From Adenanthera pavonina (Eukaryota; Streptophyta; Magnoliopsida; Fabales; Fabaceae): 64,000 nucleotides of DNA. Of this stretch, positions 46,238 to 57,745 are shown one piece after another. The DNA is taken from NCBI GenBank assembly GCA_026686845.1, contig JAIVEN010000012.1:27964501-28028500 (forward strand). The letters are read 5' to 3'. The notes under the pieces were generated by a model. It searched no databases. It had not been told where the DNA came from and was given only the letters and a program-made list of their open reading frames with translations. The number at the start of each line of letters is the position of its first letter. Positions within the stretch are counted from its first letter, which is position 1. Position numbers and translations under genes: made by a program.

Positions 46238-49200
46238 ATGGAAAATTAATTCCAGAACTTACCCCAAAAAATATGTAATATACCACTTGAATGAAAGTCC
46301 GCTCCAAGCAGAGCATAACGATATAAGTATTGTGTAGCTGGGAGGTCCGGGTTGAGAGATAGACCAATTTAAAAGTTAATGTGAATAGTGAAAAAGAAAT
46401 AATAAAAAATTAGTCTTCAGGTAAAATTATAAGAAAGTACCCGAAAGAATGGATAATTATATTTTTGACCCGAGTTAAGGGCAAAATAGTCATTTATTAA
46501 ATTATAAGCAAAATATGAATAATACATTTAAGGTCCAAAAATGAAAAACTTAACATCATAAAATGCAAAAAGAATTGGGAAAAATAAGCAGACACCATTT
46601 TAAGTGAAAAAGGGCAATGAGCTCATTTTTCCCGGTCGGATGGAAAAATAAGAAATTATATTTTTACCCCTAAACAAGTTCAAAAATGATATTCATGTCC
46701 CTAAATTCATAAATATTAGGGGTAGAAAGAAATAGAAATGTTTTTGGGGAAAATTGCACTTAATAACCCGAAAGTTTCAGAAATTTTAATTTAATCTCGG
46801 GTTAAGGCCAATTTTATAAATATGTAAAATTACTATCAGAATGAAGCCCTCAATAAGAGAAGTCCAATGGTATATGGCACTGAGGGTTAATGTTCAAAGA
46901 TAAAAAAATAATCAGTGCCGAGTGTCCAAAAGTAATAGTAAACTATGGGCCCTACCGATGGTTAAAAAGAAACTGGGACAGGATATAGACCATACACAGA
47001 TATCATTTGACACAGGATAATTATGGAAATATAAAAATAAAATTAGAATAGTTCTGTAGCCCAAAAATGCTAAATTACTGTAAAAAGCAGTTTTATCGAT
47101 AAGGTTAAAAATTACCTGGTTTAGGATATATCTGGACCGGGAAAAATTAAGCAATTTTGGACACTCAAACCTCTCTCATTGGCAGTTGAAATTGGGCAGA
47201 AGGTACAGCCAATTTTTGGCCAAAACTTCTCCTAGAAGTCATGAATTTTCGGCACAAAAAGTAACCTTGGTTAGATTAATTAACTAATCCTAATTGGCCA
47301 AGTCATTAAGTCCTTAATTGCTCTCTTTCCTTCACCATTCAGCACGTTATTTGCAGCAGCAAAACCAGAAGGAAAAACGCAAGAAAGGAAGAGAGAAAGA
47401 AGAAGAGGAAAGCTCAAGGGAAATCAAAGGCACAAACTTTGGTAAGTTAATCTACCACCTTAGACTTGTTGTTGGTAGTATTTGGAGCATGATTCATGGA
47501 GTAGTTTTTCTTCTTCACTCTCTTAGGGTTTCATCCATGGCATGATTTAGCAAGAAATGGAGTTATCCAACCATAAATCATAGGGGAAATTCTAGACTAC
47601 ACATTTAAAGCTTTAATATGCAAGTAGTTTGTTGTATAACAAAGTATAGTAATTTTTCTTGAATTTCCCAGATTTTGGACGAGTTATTGTTCATACTTAG
47701 AGTTGGAATTTCATGTTTTTGATGCCAAAAATGAGTTTTCCATGGTTCAAAACCTTAGGAACAAGTGATGATTTCATGAAAAAGCTTAAGATTAAAAAAG
47801 TAAAATTTTTAGCTTTTTGAAGCTTAATTCGGAATGAACAGTAACCAAGATAGAGATGGAATTTGGCAATTCTGAGGACATATTTGGATTTCTCATGAAA
47901 AATTACATGGAATAGAGGTATAATTCATCATTTTTGAGTTAGGAATGAATTTTTGGTGAATTTTTGAAGAATTAGGGTTTCATGAACACTTTTTGAAGAA
48001 AGTCATAGAACCATTAGCTTGAATAGTTGTTTGATGATGCATTAGGACTTGAACAAGCCCAAGGAAGCTAGTGGGAGCATTGGTATCAAGTTGAAGAGTA
48101 AGAGAAAGCATGAAGGTAGCAATTTACCTATTCTTGCCTTATATTGTCATGTGATTTTCAATGAGTTTGATGACTTGCCTATTATTTGCTATGATCAATT
48201 GTGATGCTTTGAGAATGTTGGCTGAGTTAATTGAGGGTTTTGAGACCTCGGGATGTCCAAAATACAAAATGAAACTCTACCAAAATTTTTGCAAAATATT
48301 ATGGCATAAATGTTTAAAAGTATTCATATGATGTTTTATGATGATTATATGTTTAATATGATAATATGATTGCATGAATGGTGATTGCTACTGAGATTCT
48401 TTGAATCTCACCCCCTTCCATGACTAACCATGCTAGGGAGAACCAATGCAAAAGAGCTAAGGAAGGAGCAAAAGGCATGAAGAGGGAAATGATGTTGCAA
48501 TCCATTGTATTATAATGTGAATAGTTATTTGTGCCTTGCTTTGTATGAAATGGTAAAATAGTGAATATTATGTTAATGTTGTAGAAAATGCATGACAATT
48601 TTCAGTTCTGGATATTGTGATATTAAGTTATGTTCAAGTTTCATGGAAAAATGAGTTCATTTACAAGGGTTTTGGCAAGCTAATGGCAATATAGACTGAA
48701 ACAAGACATTTTCCAAATGTGTCTGTTTCATTTGCCCTAGTTCTATACTTAATGTGAGGTTAGATTTATGATATTTTTATACCAAATATAGGGCATCTCA
48801 ACCTTTAATATAACACCTAATTCACCCCATTTGGAGTTGTGTACAATAAATGGTGAATTTTCAAAGTTAGAGTTTAGAATAGGAGAATATTGGGAAAACT
48901 GGAAACTGAAAGTTAAGTTTTAGAAATTTTAAAAGATAACATATAATCATATAGAGCTCCAAAAATTAAGTGGCTTATATCTATAAAAATATATATGTCT
49001 TAAGATCCATATGCCACTGATTTGGAAGTGATTGGAGTTATAAAACAAGAAATATGTAAGTTTTCCTAAAACTATTCCAGTAATAATTGGATTCTGACCC
49101 TTCATAATTTAAGTTAATGTTATGCCTAGATTAAGTGAAATAAATGTGTAAGAAAAATATTTCTATAATTGGACATATAGAGCTTTCCAATGACATAAAG

Positions 49201-49593
49201 AATTTATGAATTGGCTCAAGGTAGAGTGAGATATGAATTTTTAAATATAATGTCAAAATCTTGGGAAAGAGAAAATGACCAAATGTACAGTAAATGTTTG
49301 AGAAATAAACTGTATAAATTGGTCATGATAATGATCTGTTTCATATTTTTCCCATATATACAAGGTTTTTATCTATTGTTAGAGACTGAAATCACTATGA
49401 AATGATTTTTATAGAATTAGTTATGAATTTTCAAAGTTCAATTAACAAAGTGAAAACTACCATATGAACAGTAACTGAAAATTTTGGAAATTCTGATTTT
49501 CATTCTTATGTGATTCAAGCTTAGAATCAAGTATAATCAAACTTAAAAGGAGTCTAATTCATGAGAAATAAGTTTAAAATTAAGGTGTTACAG
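46238..49593 (+). repeat. Probable gypsy B-family LTR, 5'-truncated
   Basis: Non-coding for 3.3 kb. It ends AATTAAGGTGTTACA at 49593, directly inside A-family LTR sequence, which starts again at 49594. The B family starts TGTAACACCTCATATTAGGG at 63832. Matching TGTAACACCT/AGGTGTTACA ends suggest the same kind of element, but I cannot align the bodies because only 169 bases of the other copy are present. Short open frames here are not genes. The first 17 bases (46238-46254) repeat the sequence at 39117-39133 in inverted orientation. Confidence 0.55.
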
Positions 49594-50355
49594 TTGGTAT
49601 GTTATGTATGTGGAATTGTGTTGTGTGTTGTGTATGTTGGATGGTGGTATATATGTGATTCGGGGTGTCGAGGAATCAGTGTGGTAGTGTTTGTAAGCCC
49701 AAAGGTGGAATTGAGTCTTATTGGTGTGTTTTGAGGTAAGTAGCCCAATTTTCCAATCGGAGTTTAAGAGGTCAAATCTTAGAGTAGCGGTTCTTTTGAG
49801 ATGAAACCTCTTTGAACGAATTGGTTAAATGGTTTAGGACCTGTGTGAATGGTCCAGGTTGGTTAAATTGCCTTTGGTGGCAAATGGGAAGTATGGATGG
49901 TGAGTTTTGGTCAAAAGTGGCCAAAAGAATGTCGGGTGTCTAGATTCTCCATATGGAGTTGGATTGAGGTAAAGTTGGTCTCTATGGTTAGTTTGAGACT
50001 AGATTGACTTGTAAGAGTTAGAATCAAGTCAATCGGAGGTCAAAGCATAAAGTTATGCGCGTCGAAAGTTCACCCCATTGTTGGATTTTGCTAGTGTGGA
50101 AAACCAGCAGGGGACGCCATGGCACCAGGAAGCTGACCACAATGCCAGAGAGTCCAATAACGATGTAAAACAAGGGAGGTTTGGAGCCGTGGCAGTACTG
50201 TAGTGGCCGCAGCCCTAGCCCAGATTTTGATGTTGTTTGATTCATTTATGCTATTCTGAAGTTTTGGGAGGTTGTTTTAAGATGTTTGAGTTGTGTTTGG
50301 TTGGGTTTTGAAGGTTTTGGTCAACTCTAGAGGTGTTTGAAGGTAGGGTGTTACA
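49594..50355 (+). repeat. Gypsy A-family LTR, 3' part
   Basis: It is similar to 17290-18033 of the solo LTR (GTGGTAGTGTTTGTAAGCCC, the CACCCC...TGCTAGTGTGGAAAACCAGC part, TTTGGTCAACTC near the end) and ends AGGTAGGGTGTTACA. The 5' two-thirds is missing, replaced by B-family sequence. It is the closest visible relative, in inverted orientation, of 56179-56940. Confidence 0.85.
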
Positions 50356-53300
50356 TTGCTTCCTTTCTCGCCACTGCATTGCACATACAAGGTATAAAGT
50401 AATGGAGGCTTTGCTTTGTCGTTTCTGATTTTTGATCATCTCTCTCTTGCTCAATTTTGCTCTCGTTGGTTCACGATGTGATCATGGCTCGCTCTGTATT
50501 CTCTCACCTGGCTCACTTTGTCTCACTTTTCTTCTTTGTTCACCAAACTTCCTCTGCTTTACCTCTCCTCTCAGTCTTACAAAGTCATGCTACTATGTTT
50601 CAGAAGTAGGCTCGAGCCACTCTCCACGAGCCCTTTACAATTGGGCTCACAATTATTTGGGCTTTTAACACCCTTTTTTAATAATAATTTTTTAATTAAT
50701 TAACTAATTTTTATTGATTTATTATATTTTGGTTTTGGGGTTAGAGGATTGGACCACCAGCACTTAATCTACTTTTCAGTCCAAATCTATTTTTCCTTTT
50801 CTTCCTTTTTTGTTTTTCCCTTTGGTTAATTATTATTTACTTTACTTAATTAAGGGAAATTGTTTATTTCTAATAAAAGATTTTGAAGAGACTTTTCGTC
50901 AACCTTTCTTTAGAATTTGAGAGTTTTGAGAGCGATTTCGATTTTAATTTTTTTAGTTGATTATTATTATTATTATTGTTGTTGTTATATTATTTTTGTT
51001 ATTTTTAGAACATGCATTTATGAAGGTAAACACTGATTTAGCCAATTATAAAGAATTTTGATTTTTTGTGGCTTTTTCGATCCCTTTTGAATTTCTGAAT
51101 TAATTAATTTAATTTTATGAGATTGTTAAAATTGTTATAGGTAATTTAATTTAATTCCATGCTGACACTCTTCGTTAAGTAAATTAACCGTGTTTATATG
51201 AAAAAAAAGTTTATCTAAAATAATTAACAGTGTTAAAGGAGAGAAATTTTTTTCTGAGAAATTTTTTTCTGTATTATCAAATTATATGATTAAAAATAAA
51301 CTTAATAACATTAAATGACCAAATTAAAACTTGGGATAAAATTAAAAGATTAATTAAAAATATACTTTTATCCGTCATTTATAAAAATAACAAGTTAGAC
51401 AGTAGGAAGGAAAACATGCTTTTTAAGCGGCAGCTTATAAAGGAAAAGAAATTTCCCAAGATGCTGCAAAAACAAAACTATTTACCCAAAATCAACTTTT
51501 GAAATTTACATATAATTTTCCAGCCAAAAAAAAATTTACATATAATTTATATGTTTTTATTTACGTACGTTAGTCAATCTATGGCTGTGTGCAATATTAT
51601 TTTTTTTTCCTAAGCGAAAAACTTATTTTTATGGTTTATTCAAAGTCTGTTGACATGGGTTACCGTTTCTTAAATTAATTTCTGATTCATGGATGCCGAT
51701 TTGAACACATGATTTACTAAGCGAAGCCAAGATGCCGTTTTTAAATTATTTTAATCCCTTATTTTAGTGATCAAATTAACCTATATTAATTACATATTCA
51801 TACTGTGACTTCAATTAAGCAATGTCTGACTAATTATAATTTATATGCGTACAAGTAATATAATAGAAATAAGGGATGCAGTCCAAAAGTATTTTTATAA
51901 TTCAATAAAATATATTTTTTGGTTGAAATATACTTCTGGCTTCCACCATGATTTTGGTTGTGAACAGCTCGGCGATTGCAATTTCCCATGAAATATACTT
52001 CCGGCTTCCCCTGTGGGAGCGACAAAAAAGATGTGGCTTCGTAACATCGAGTTTCGCGGAAAAGCATATGACGTTCAGAAAGACAGACACGTGACCGAAG
52101 AAAAAACTGGATTGTTCCCTGACTCTGCCAATAAAATAAAAAAGGGTGTCATTATTGACATTAATGACCCACCGTTATGATCCTTCGTTTTTCCAGTCCC
52201 TCCTCAACCACATCAAATTCGTTTCATTTCAATTATTTTTAGAAAAACCTTCTTTGGGATTAAAAAAAGAACTATAGTCTCATTTGCCAACAAAAGTTAA
52301 TGTACTGCTCCTTTCGTTTCATTTCATTATAGGAATTAATGCTATATATATTTTATATATTTAAATAGGTATAATATAATATGTTTATTGATAATTCCTT
52401 TATGTAATGGTAAATCTCCAAATTAACAGTGTAATCCAAAAAAAAAACTACTGTATTTTCAACTTAAATGATTAGAAAGAAACTTAATAAAATTAAATAA
52501 TGACTAAATTAAAATTTGGGATAAAATTAAAAGACTAAAATTATACTTTTAAATGATTAAAATTTTATTTATCAAAAAATTATTAAAATTTTAATTTTAA
52601 TTTAAAATTTAAATTTAAAAATACAGCTACGATAATTTTAAAATATGTATATAAAAAGACTGTGAGTTTTCTAATGAGTAAAAATTACGGATGTAGTTTG
52701 CTCTTGGCGAGTAAGGCAATGGCCTTTAGGCTTCTTAAAACTTAGCTTTATACCCCCTCCCTTCTTCTATACTCAAATTTCAATTCCATTAGTAAATTGC
52801 TATATTTCATTTATTCGTTGCTAACGAATTGAAATAAAAAATGTAGGAAATTTTTTTAATAATTGGACAAAATTAAAGGTAATTATGTTACTTGAATTCC
52901 AAATCAAGTGGTTTAAGAAACATTAACAATATTATAAGATAGATTGAATGGATTAAGTACACTTAAAGTGTTAGAATTGGTTGATTATAAAACTTTAATA
53001 AATGATTTTGTAGCTTAAAAAGTTAGAAAAATGATATGAAAATGCTTATATTAGGCCCCTCCAAGAATTTTTGCCAAAGGTCCTAAAATTGCTAGACATA
53101 GCCCGGTAAAAATTACGGTTAAATATCTTTTATAAAAGAGAGAAATTTAGCGTTGTGCCTATCATTTTATTTGATTCTTTTTTTCAGCTAGGATCATTTT
53201 ATTTTATTTAACATGTTAATATAAAATAAAATGTGGCAACAAATGGAAACTTCTCTCATAATTGTTATATCCTTTCTTTTGTTTTTTTGGCCCAACAAAC

Positions 53301-53544
53301 TGAAATGCATTGACAGAGAATAAAGGGAGTCCAAGTACATCAAACATGATCAGCCAAGATAAGCTTAAATTTGAATGCAACAAAGAAAGAGAGACAGGGC
53401 ATCCAAATCCTCAATGATAAGGCACACCCCCTATTACTAGACTTAGGAAGCCAGTCAGCTATCTTTTGTAGCAACATACTTCCAAAAGACCCGAAAACAA
53501 CCCTTTGAATATCAAAAACATGGAAAAACTCTTAATAACAACAA
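50356..53544. other. AT-rich intergenic DNA, no gene
   Basis: No ORF with protein-like content, no LTR or TIR pair recognised. Two related segments of about 85 bp lie as direct repeats at about 51287 and 52466 (TTAAATGACCAAATTAAAAC and TGACTAAATTAAAATTTGGG type). A short tandem GAGAAATTTTTTTCT lies at about 51240. The rest may be old, unrecognisable repeats. Confidence 0.6.
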
Positions 53545-53910
53545 AGTAGAGCTGGGCCATGGTGAGCTACAGTGTAACCATGGCCTGGGAGAGATAGTAA
53601 CACTTAGCGCTGTGGCACCCGTATCAAATCTTGTATAAGCAAATTATTGATATTTTGAACGAATTTTCATCGCGCATAACTTCATGCTCCAACTTCCGAT
53701 TGACCTAATTTTAACTCCTACAAGTCAATCTTATCCCAATCTATTCATAGACACCAGTTTCACTCAAATTCATCTCCATATAGAGAATTTGGACACCTAA
53801 CACATTTTTGGCCATTTAAACACTATAGACTATCCACATAGGTCTTATTTGGCTCCACCAACTTGTTCACAAAAAGTTTCATCTTAGATGAACCACTCCT
53901 TCGAGATTTG
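53545..53910 (-). repeat. Gypsy A-family LTR fragment, minus strand
   Basis: It parallels the complement of 17480-17900: CATAACTTCATGCTCCAACTT, ATTGACCTAATTTTAACTCC, TGGACACCTAACACATTTTTGG (quoted in part), GAACCACTCCTTCGAGATTT. It is more diverged than the other copies. It ends at the duplication of the copia solo LTR. Confidence 0.8.
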
Positions 53911-56181
53911 ATGTTGTAAGGTTTAGTATAATATAAGTTTTGATGATGACAAATATAGAGTAATAAGGAACAAATGCATTATATGTATCTGACATATATA
54001 ATGCTCCTTAAAGAAGTAAAATACATATTAGCATGTATTTAATTATGATTACAATACATATATCATGCTATATGTAAATATATCCACTGTACTTTTACAA
54101 TGAATAATATAAGTTGGATATATAAACTGGACTAACTACTTGATTTGTAAGTGTAATATATTAAATGTAGGTTGGTCCAAGTAAGAAGAATGAACATTCA
54201 CTCAAGAAAGAAGAAAAGAAAGGATGCTCCAAAAATGGAAGATCAGAATGGAGCATGCCAAAAAGGAAATGTCCAAGTGAAAGAGGAACTCAACATTTGA
54301 AGACCTAGTCACTAGGTATATTTTATTTTCACTTAGGTCTTGAGGTGAGATTAATCTTTGAAAATCACTTAATCTTGTTACCATATGTTTTAAATGAGTT
54401 AGATTAAGTAAATATGATGTTAGCATAAGTTATATTTGAAAAACTCTGATGACAGACGAATTTTGAGAAGTTAAACTTCATATACTTTGTGAAAATACGA
54501 ACTTTGTTGACTGAAATTTGAAGTTCCAGAGATCTTACCTCTGACAGACGAATTTCAGGTGTTGAAATTCGAATTCGAGTCAAGCACAGTTAGTGAAATC
54601 TGGTTTTCAAAAATTCAGAGTTTGACCTTTGATTAGTATTTTTAATATATCTCTCAAAATACATATGACTTTAATGTAAAAATTATTTCATATGAAACTA
54701 TACTTAATAAGCTTTTTAAAGAAGGTTATTTCACTCAAAATGAAAGTCATATGAAAAAGCTATGGTTATTTAAAGTTGAGTAGTGAGATATGAATTTTTA
54801 GTTTTGACCTCTTATCAATATTTCGATCATATATCACAAAATACGTTTTTTTTTAAGTGAAACTTATTTCATTTGAAAGTAGACATTCAGAGCTTTCCAA
54901 CCATAGGTCATTTGCTTAATTTGGAGTTCAAATGAGAGAGTTATAGCTTGTGCAATATTGTCTACAGTGTAAAATTCGAAGTTACGTAGGTTCCGTTGCG
55001 ACAGACGAATTTCGAGCCTCCGAAATTCGAATTTCGAAGAGAACCTTCGTGCAGAATTGAGCTTGCCACTGACAGACGAATTTTGACCTACAAAATTCAA
55101 ACTTCAGGTCCAACAGACGAATTTTCATTTTCAAAATTCGAATTTTGTGCTTCCAGAAACGTGAAAATACTTCTGAAACAACCAATAGACGAATTTCCAC
55201 ATTCAAAATTCGAATTTCGAAAGGAAGAACTTGTGCCATATTGAGTTGCTCACTGTCAGACGAATTTGGGAACCAAAATTTGAACTTCGAAGGCACTATA
55301 GCAATATGGAATTACTGTTTAAACTTACCAGAAGAACTTTAAACTCCAAAATTTGAATGTTCCAACATAGAAACATTTATCAAGATGAAAATTCGAATTT
55401 CAGCTTTGGACAGACGAACTTCGAACTTCAACACTAAAAACTTTAACTTATGGAGTCTTCGAAATTCTTCTGTTAACACCCAAAATTCGAATTCAGTATG
55501 TGAGATTCATTAAATGAGGTTGGTAAACGGCTAGTTTTGCAGAGTAAATCATTGGGTAACATCTCTAACGGCTAGATCTTGTATCTAACGTCTAATTACA
55601 CTACAAAACTATAAATATAACATCATTTGAACTTATGGGTGACAATCTTAAGAGAGTTTATGTGAAAATGCTGCTACAACTTGTAAAATCTTTCTGTTTC
55701 AGCATAGTTTGAAAAACCCACCTCAATAGAGTGAACTTTTAATGTATTATCTACTCTTTAAGAGAGTTTTCATTCTGTAAACATTTCTTTCTACATTTTC
55801 TGGGTAGAATCTTAGTGTGGGAAACACTAAGGGATTTACACATCTTGTAAGGGTGTGAGGAGAGTGGCTTCATAAGTGCCTACTGAAACTTGTGAGAATG
55901 TACTGAGGCTTCACAGGTGCCCGGATCAAACCTGTGAGATATAGTGGAAAATCTCAAGTGGTGGCTTGGGGACTGGATGTAGGCCAAGTGGTTGGGCTGA
56001 ACCAGTATAAATCATTGTGTATTGTTCTTCGTCTTCTCTACTCAGCTGCTGCACACAACGATCTCTGTTTATCCCTGTTTTACTGCTCTCTGAGTGAAAT
56101 TGGGTTGTGATCCAAAAGAGCGAAAATCTTGCATCACCCAATTCACCCCCCTCTTGGGTGACCAGTCAACCTAACAGATGT
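53911..56181 (+). mobile_element. SIRE-type copia solo LTR (53916-56176) with 5-bp duplication GATGT
   Basis: It starts TGTAAGGTTTAG and ends CAACCTAACA, with GATGT on both sides (53911-53915 and 56177-56181). Length is 2261 bp. The C-rich end TTCACCCCCCTCTTGGG, TATAAATA at 55610-55617 and GACTGGATGTAGG at 55971 match the other SIRE-type LTRs. U3 (54440-55500) has the CAGACGAA / AATTCGAATTT motif set of copia element 1. No internal domain is present, so it is a solo LTR; it looks less decayed than its surroundings. Confidence 0.9.
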
Positions 56182-57745
56182 AACACCCTACCTTCAAACA
56201 CTTTCAGACTTAACCAAAACCTTCAAAACCCAACCAACCACAACCAAAATATCTTAAAACAACCTCCCAAAATTTCAAAACAGCACATTGGAAATGAATC
56301 AAATAACATCAAAATCTGGGTTAGGGCTGTGGCTGCTATAGTATCGCTGCGGCTCCAAACCTCCCCTATTTTGCATCGCTACTAGAGACTCTGGCATCGC
56401 GGCACCCCATGCTAGTTTTCCACACCAGCAAAATCCAACACTGGGGTAAACTCAGGCATAGGTTTATGCTTCGACCTCCGATTGACTTGATTTCAACTCC
56501 TACAAGCCAATCTAGTCCCAAACTAACCATAGACATCAACTTTACCTCAATCTAACTTTGTATGGAGAATCTGAACACTTGACACTGTTTTAGCCACTTT
56601 TTGCCAAAACCCACCATCCATACTTCCCATTTGCCACCAAAGGCAATTTAACCAACCCGGACCATTCACACAGGTCCTAAACCACTTAACCAATTCGTTC
56701 AAAGAGGTTTCACATCAAAGGAACCACTCCTCTGAGATTTAACCCCCTCGAACCCCAATTGAAAAATTGGGCTACCTGCCCCAAAACACACCCACAAGGC
56801 CCAATTCCACCTTTGGGCTTAGAAACACTACCACACTGATTCCTCAACACCCCGAATCACATATATACCACCATCTAAGATACATAACACACAACACAAT
56901 TCCACATACATAACATACCAACAACATCCATTTAATCCACATCAATGTCATACATTCATTACAAAACCTTCTGTCCTACTTGGCACAAGATGCATATCCA
57001 AATTACACAAATACTACATAGACCTAATACTCCCACATCTGATGTTACTCCCTCGGCTTCTCTGGATTAGTGCCGAAACCGTCACCTGAAAGGTTAGTTA
57101 TGGGAGAAGGGTGTGAGATAATGTCTCAGTAACTGAGGACAACAACACACATGTATATAGTATATAACTCATACAATCTGTGAATGCAATGTGAAATGAA
57201 TGGAATGCATGTCTCCCTCGAACACAGCTAAAACCACGGGCTATCATCATAACATGAGGTTTAATATAGGTAATTTCTATCCAACAGTCAGTGAAGACTG
57301 ATTCCGGGACATCATCAAACTCACCTCCCATTAGTGCTCCAGGCCAAAGATAACACTAATGTTCAGACCATGGCTCTCCTTCCCCTGGACCATCATGAAT
57401 TGATGGTGATTTATGGAAGGTACAGTCCACCGCGCACCTTTCCCCTCCTGGCCATAGGAGAAGGTTTAGCCGTAAGGATCCCATCCTCATCCTCCCTAAC
57501 ATATATATTTCATCCTTATCCTCCATAACATATATATCATCACATTATCACCACCCAATCTACCATACATTATAATTTCACAATGCCATATGGTGATGCC
57601 CATGTATCATCACATAATAATCATCATTATCTCAATATCATGCTATGCATCAAGTCATATCATATCAATATCATCATCACATATGTAATCATCATCATAA
57701 TCAACATCTAGCTGTATGCATACCATGATTGTGAACACTGCATTT
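56179..57745 (-). repeat. Gypsy A-family LTR, 3' two-thirds, minus strand
   Basis: On the plus strand it starts TGTAACACCCTACCTTC, the complement of an LTR 3' end, and follows the complement of the A family through GCCAATCTAGTCCC, ACCACTCCTCTGAGATTT and the CATCAT-rich stretch (57590-57720). Similarity stops near 57745, so the LTR start is missing. The open frames in the low-complexity AT region at 57700-58100 are not genes. Confidence 0.85.

Noticed and set aside
48353..49405. Host genes in the 46-50 kb stretch
   Set aside because: Frames are short, of random composition, and the stretch ends with an LTR-type terminus inside another LTR.
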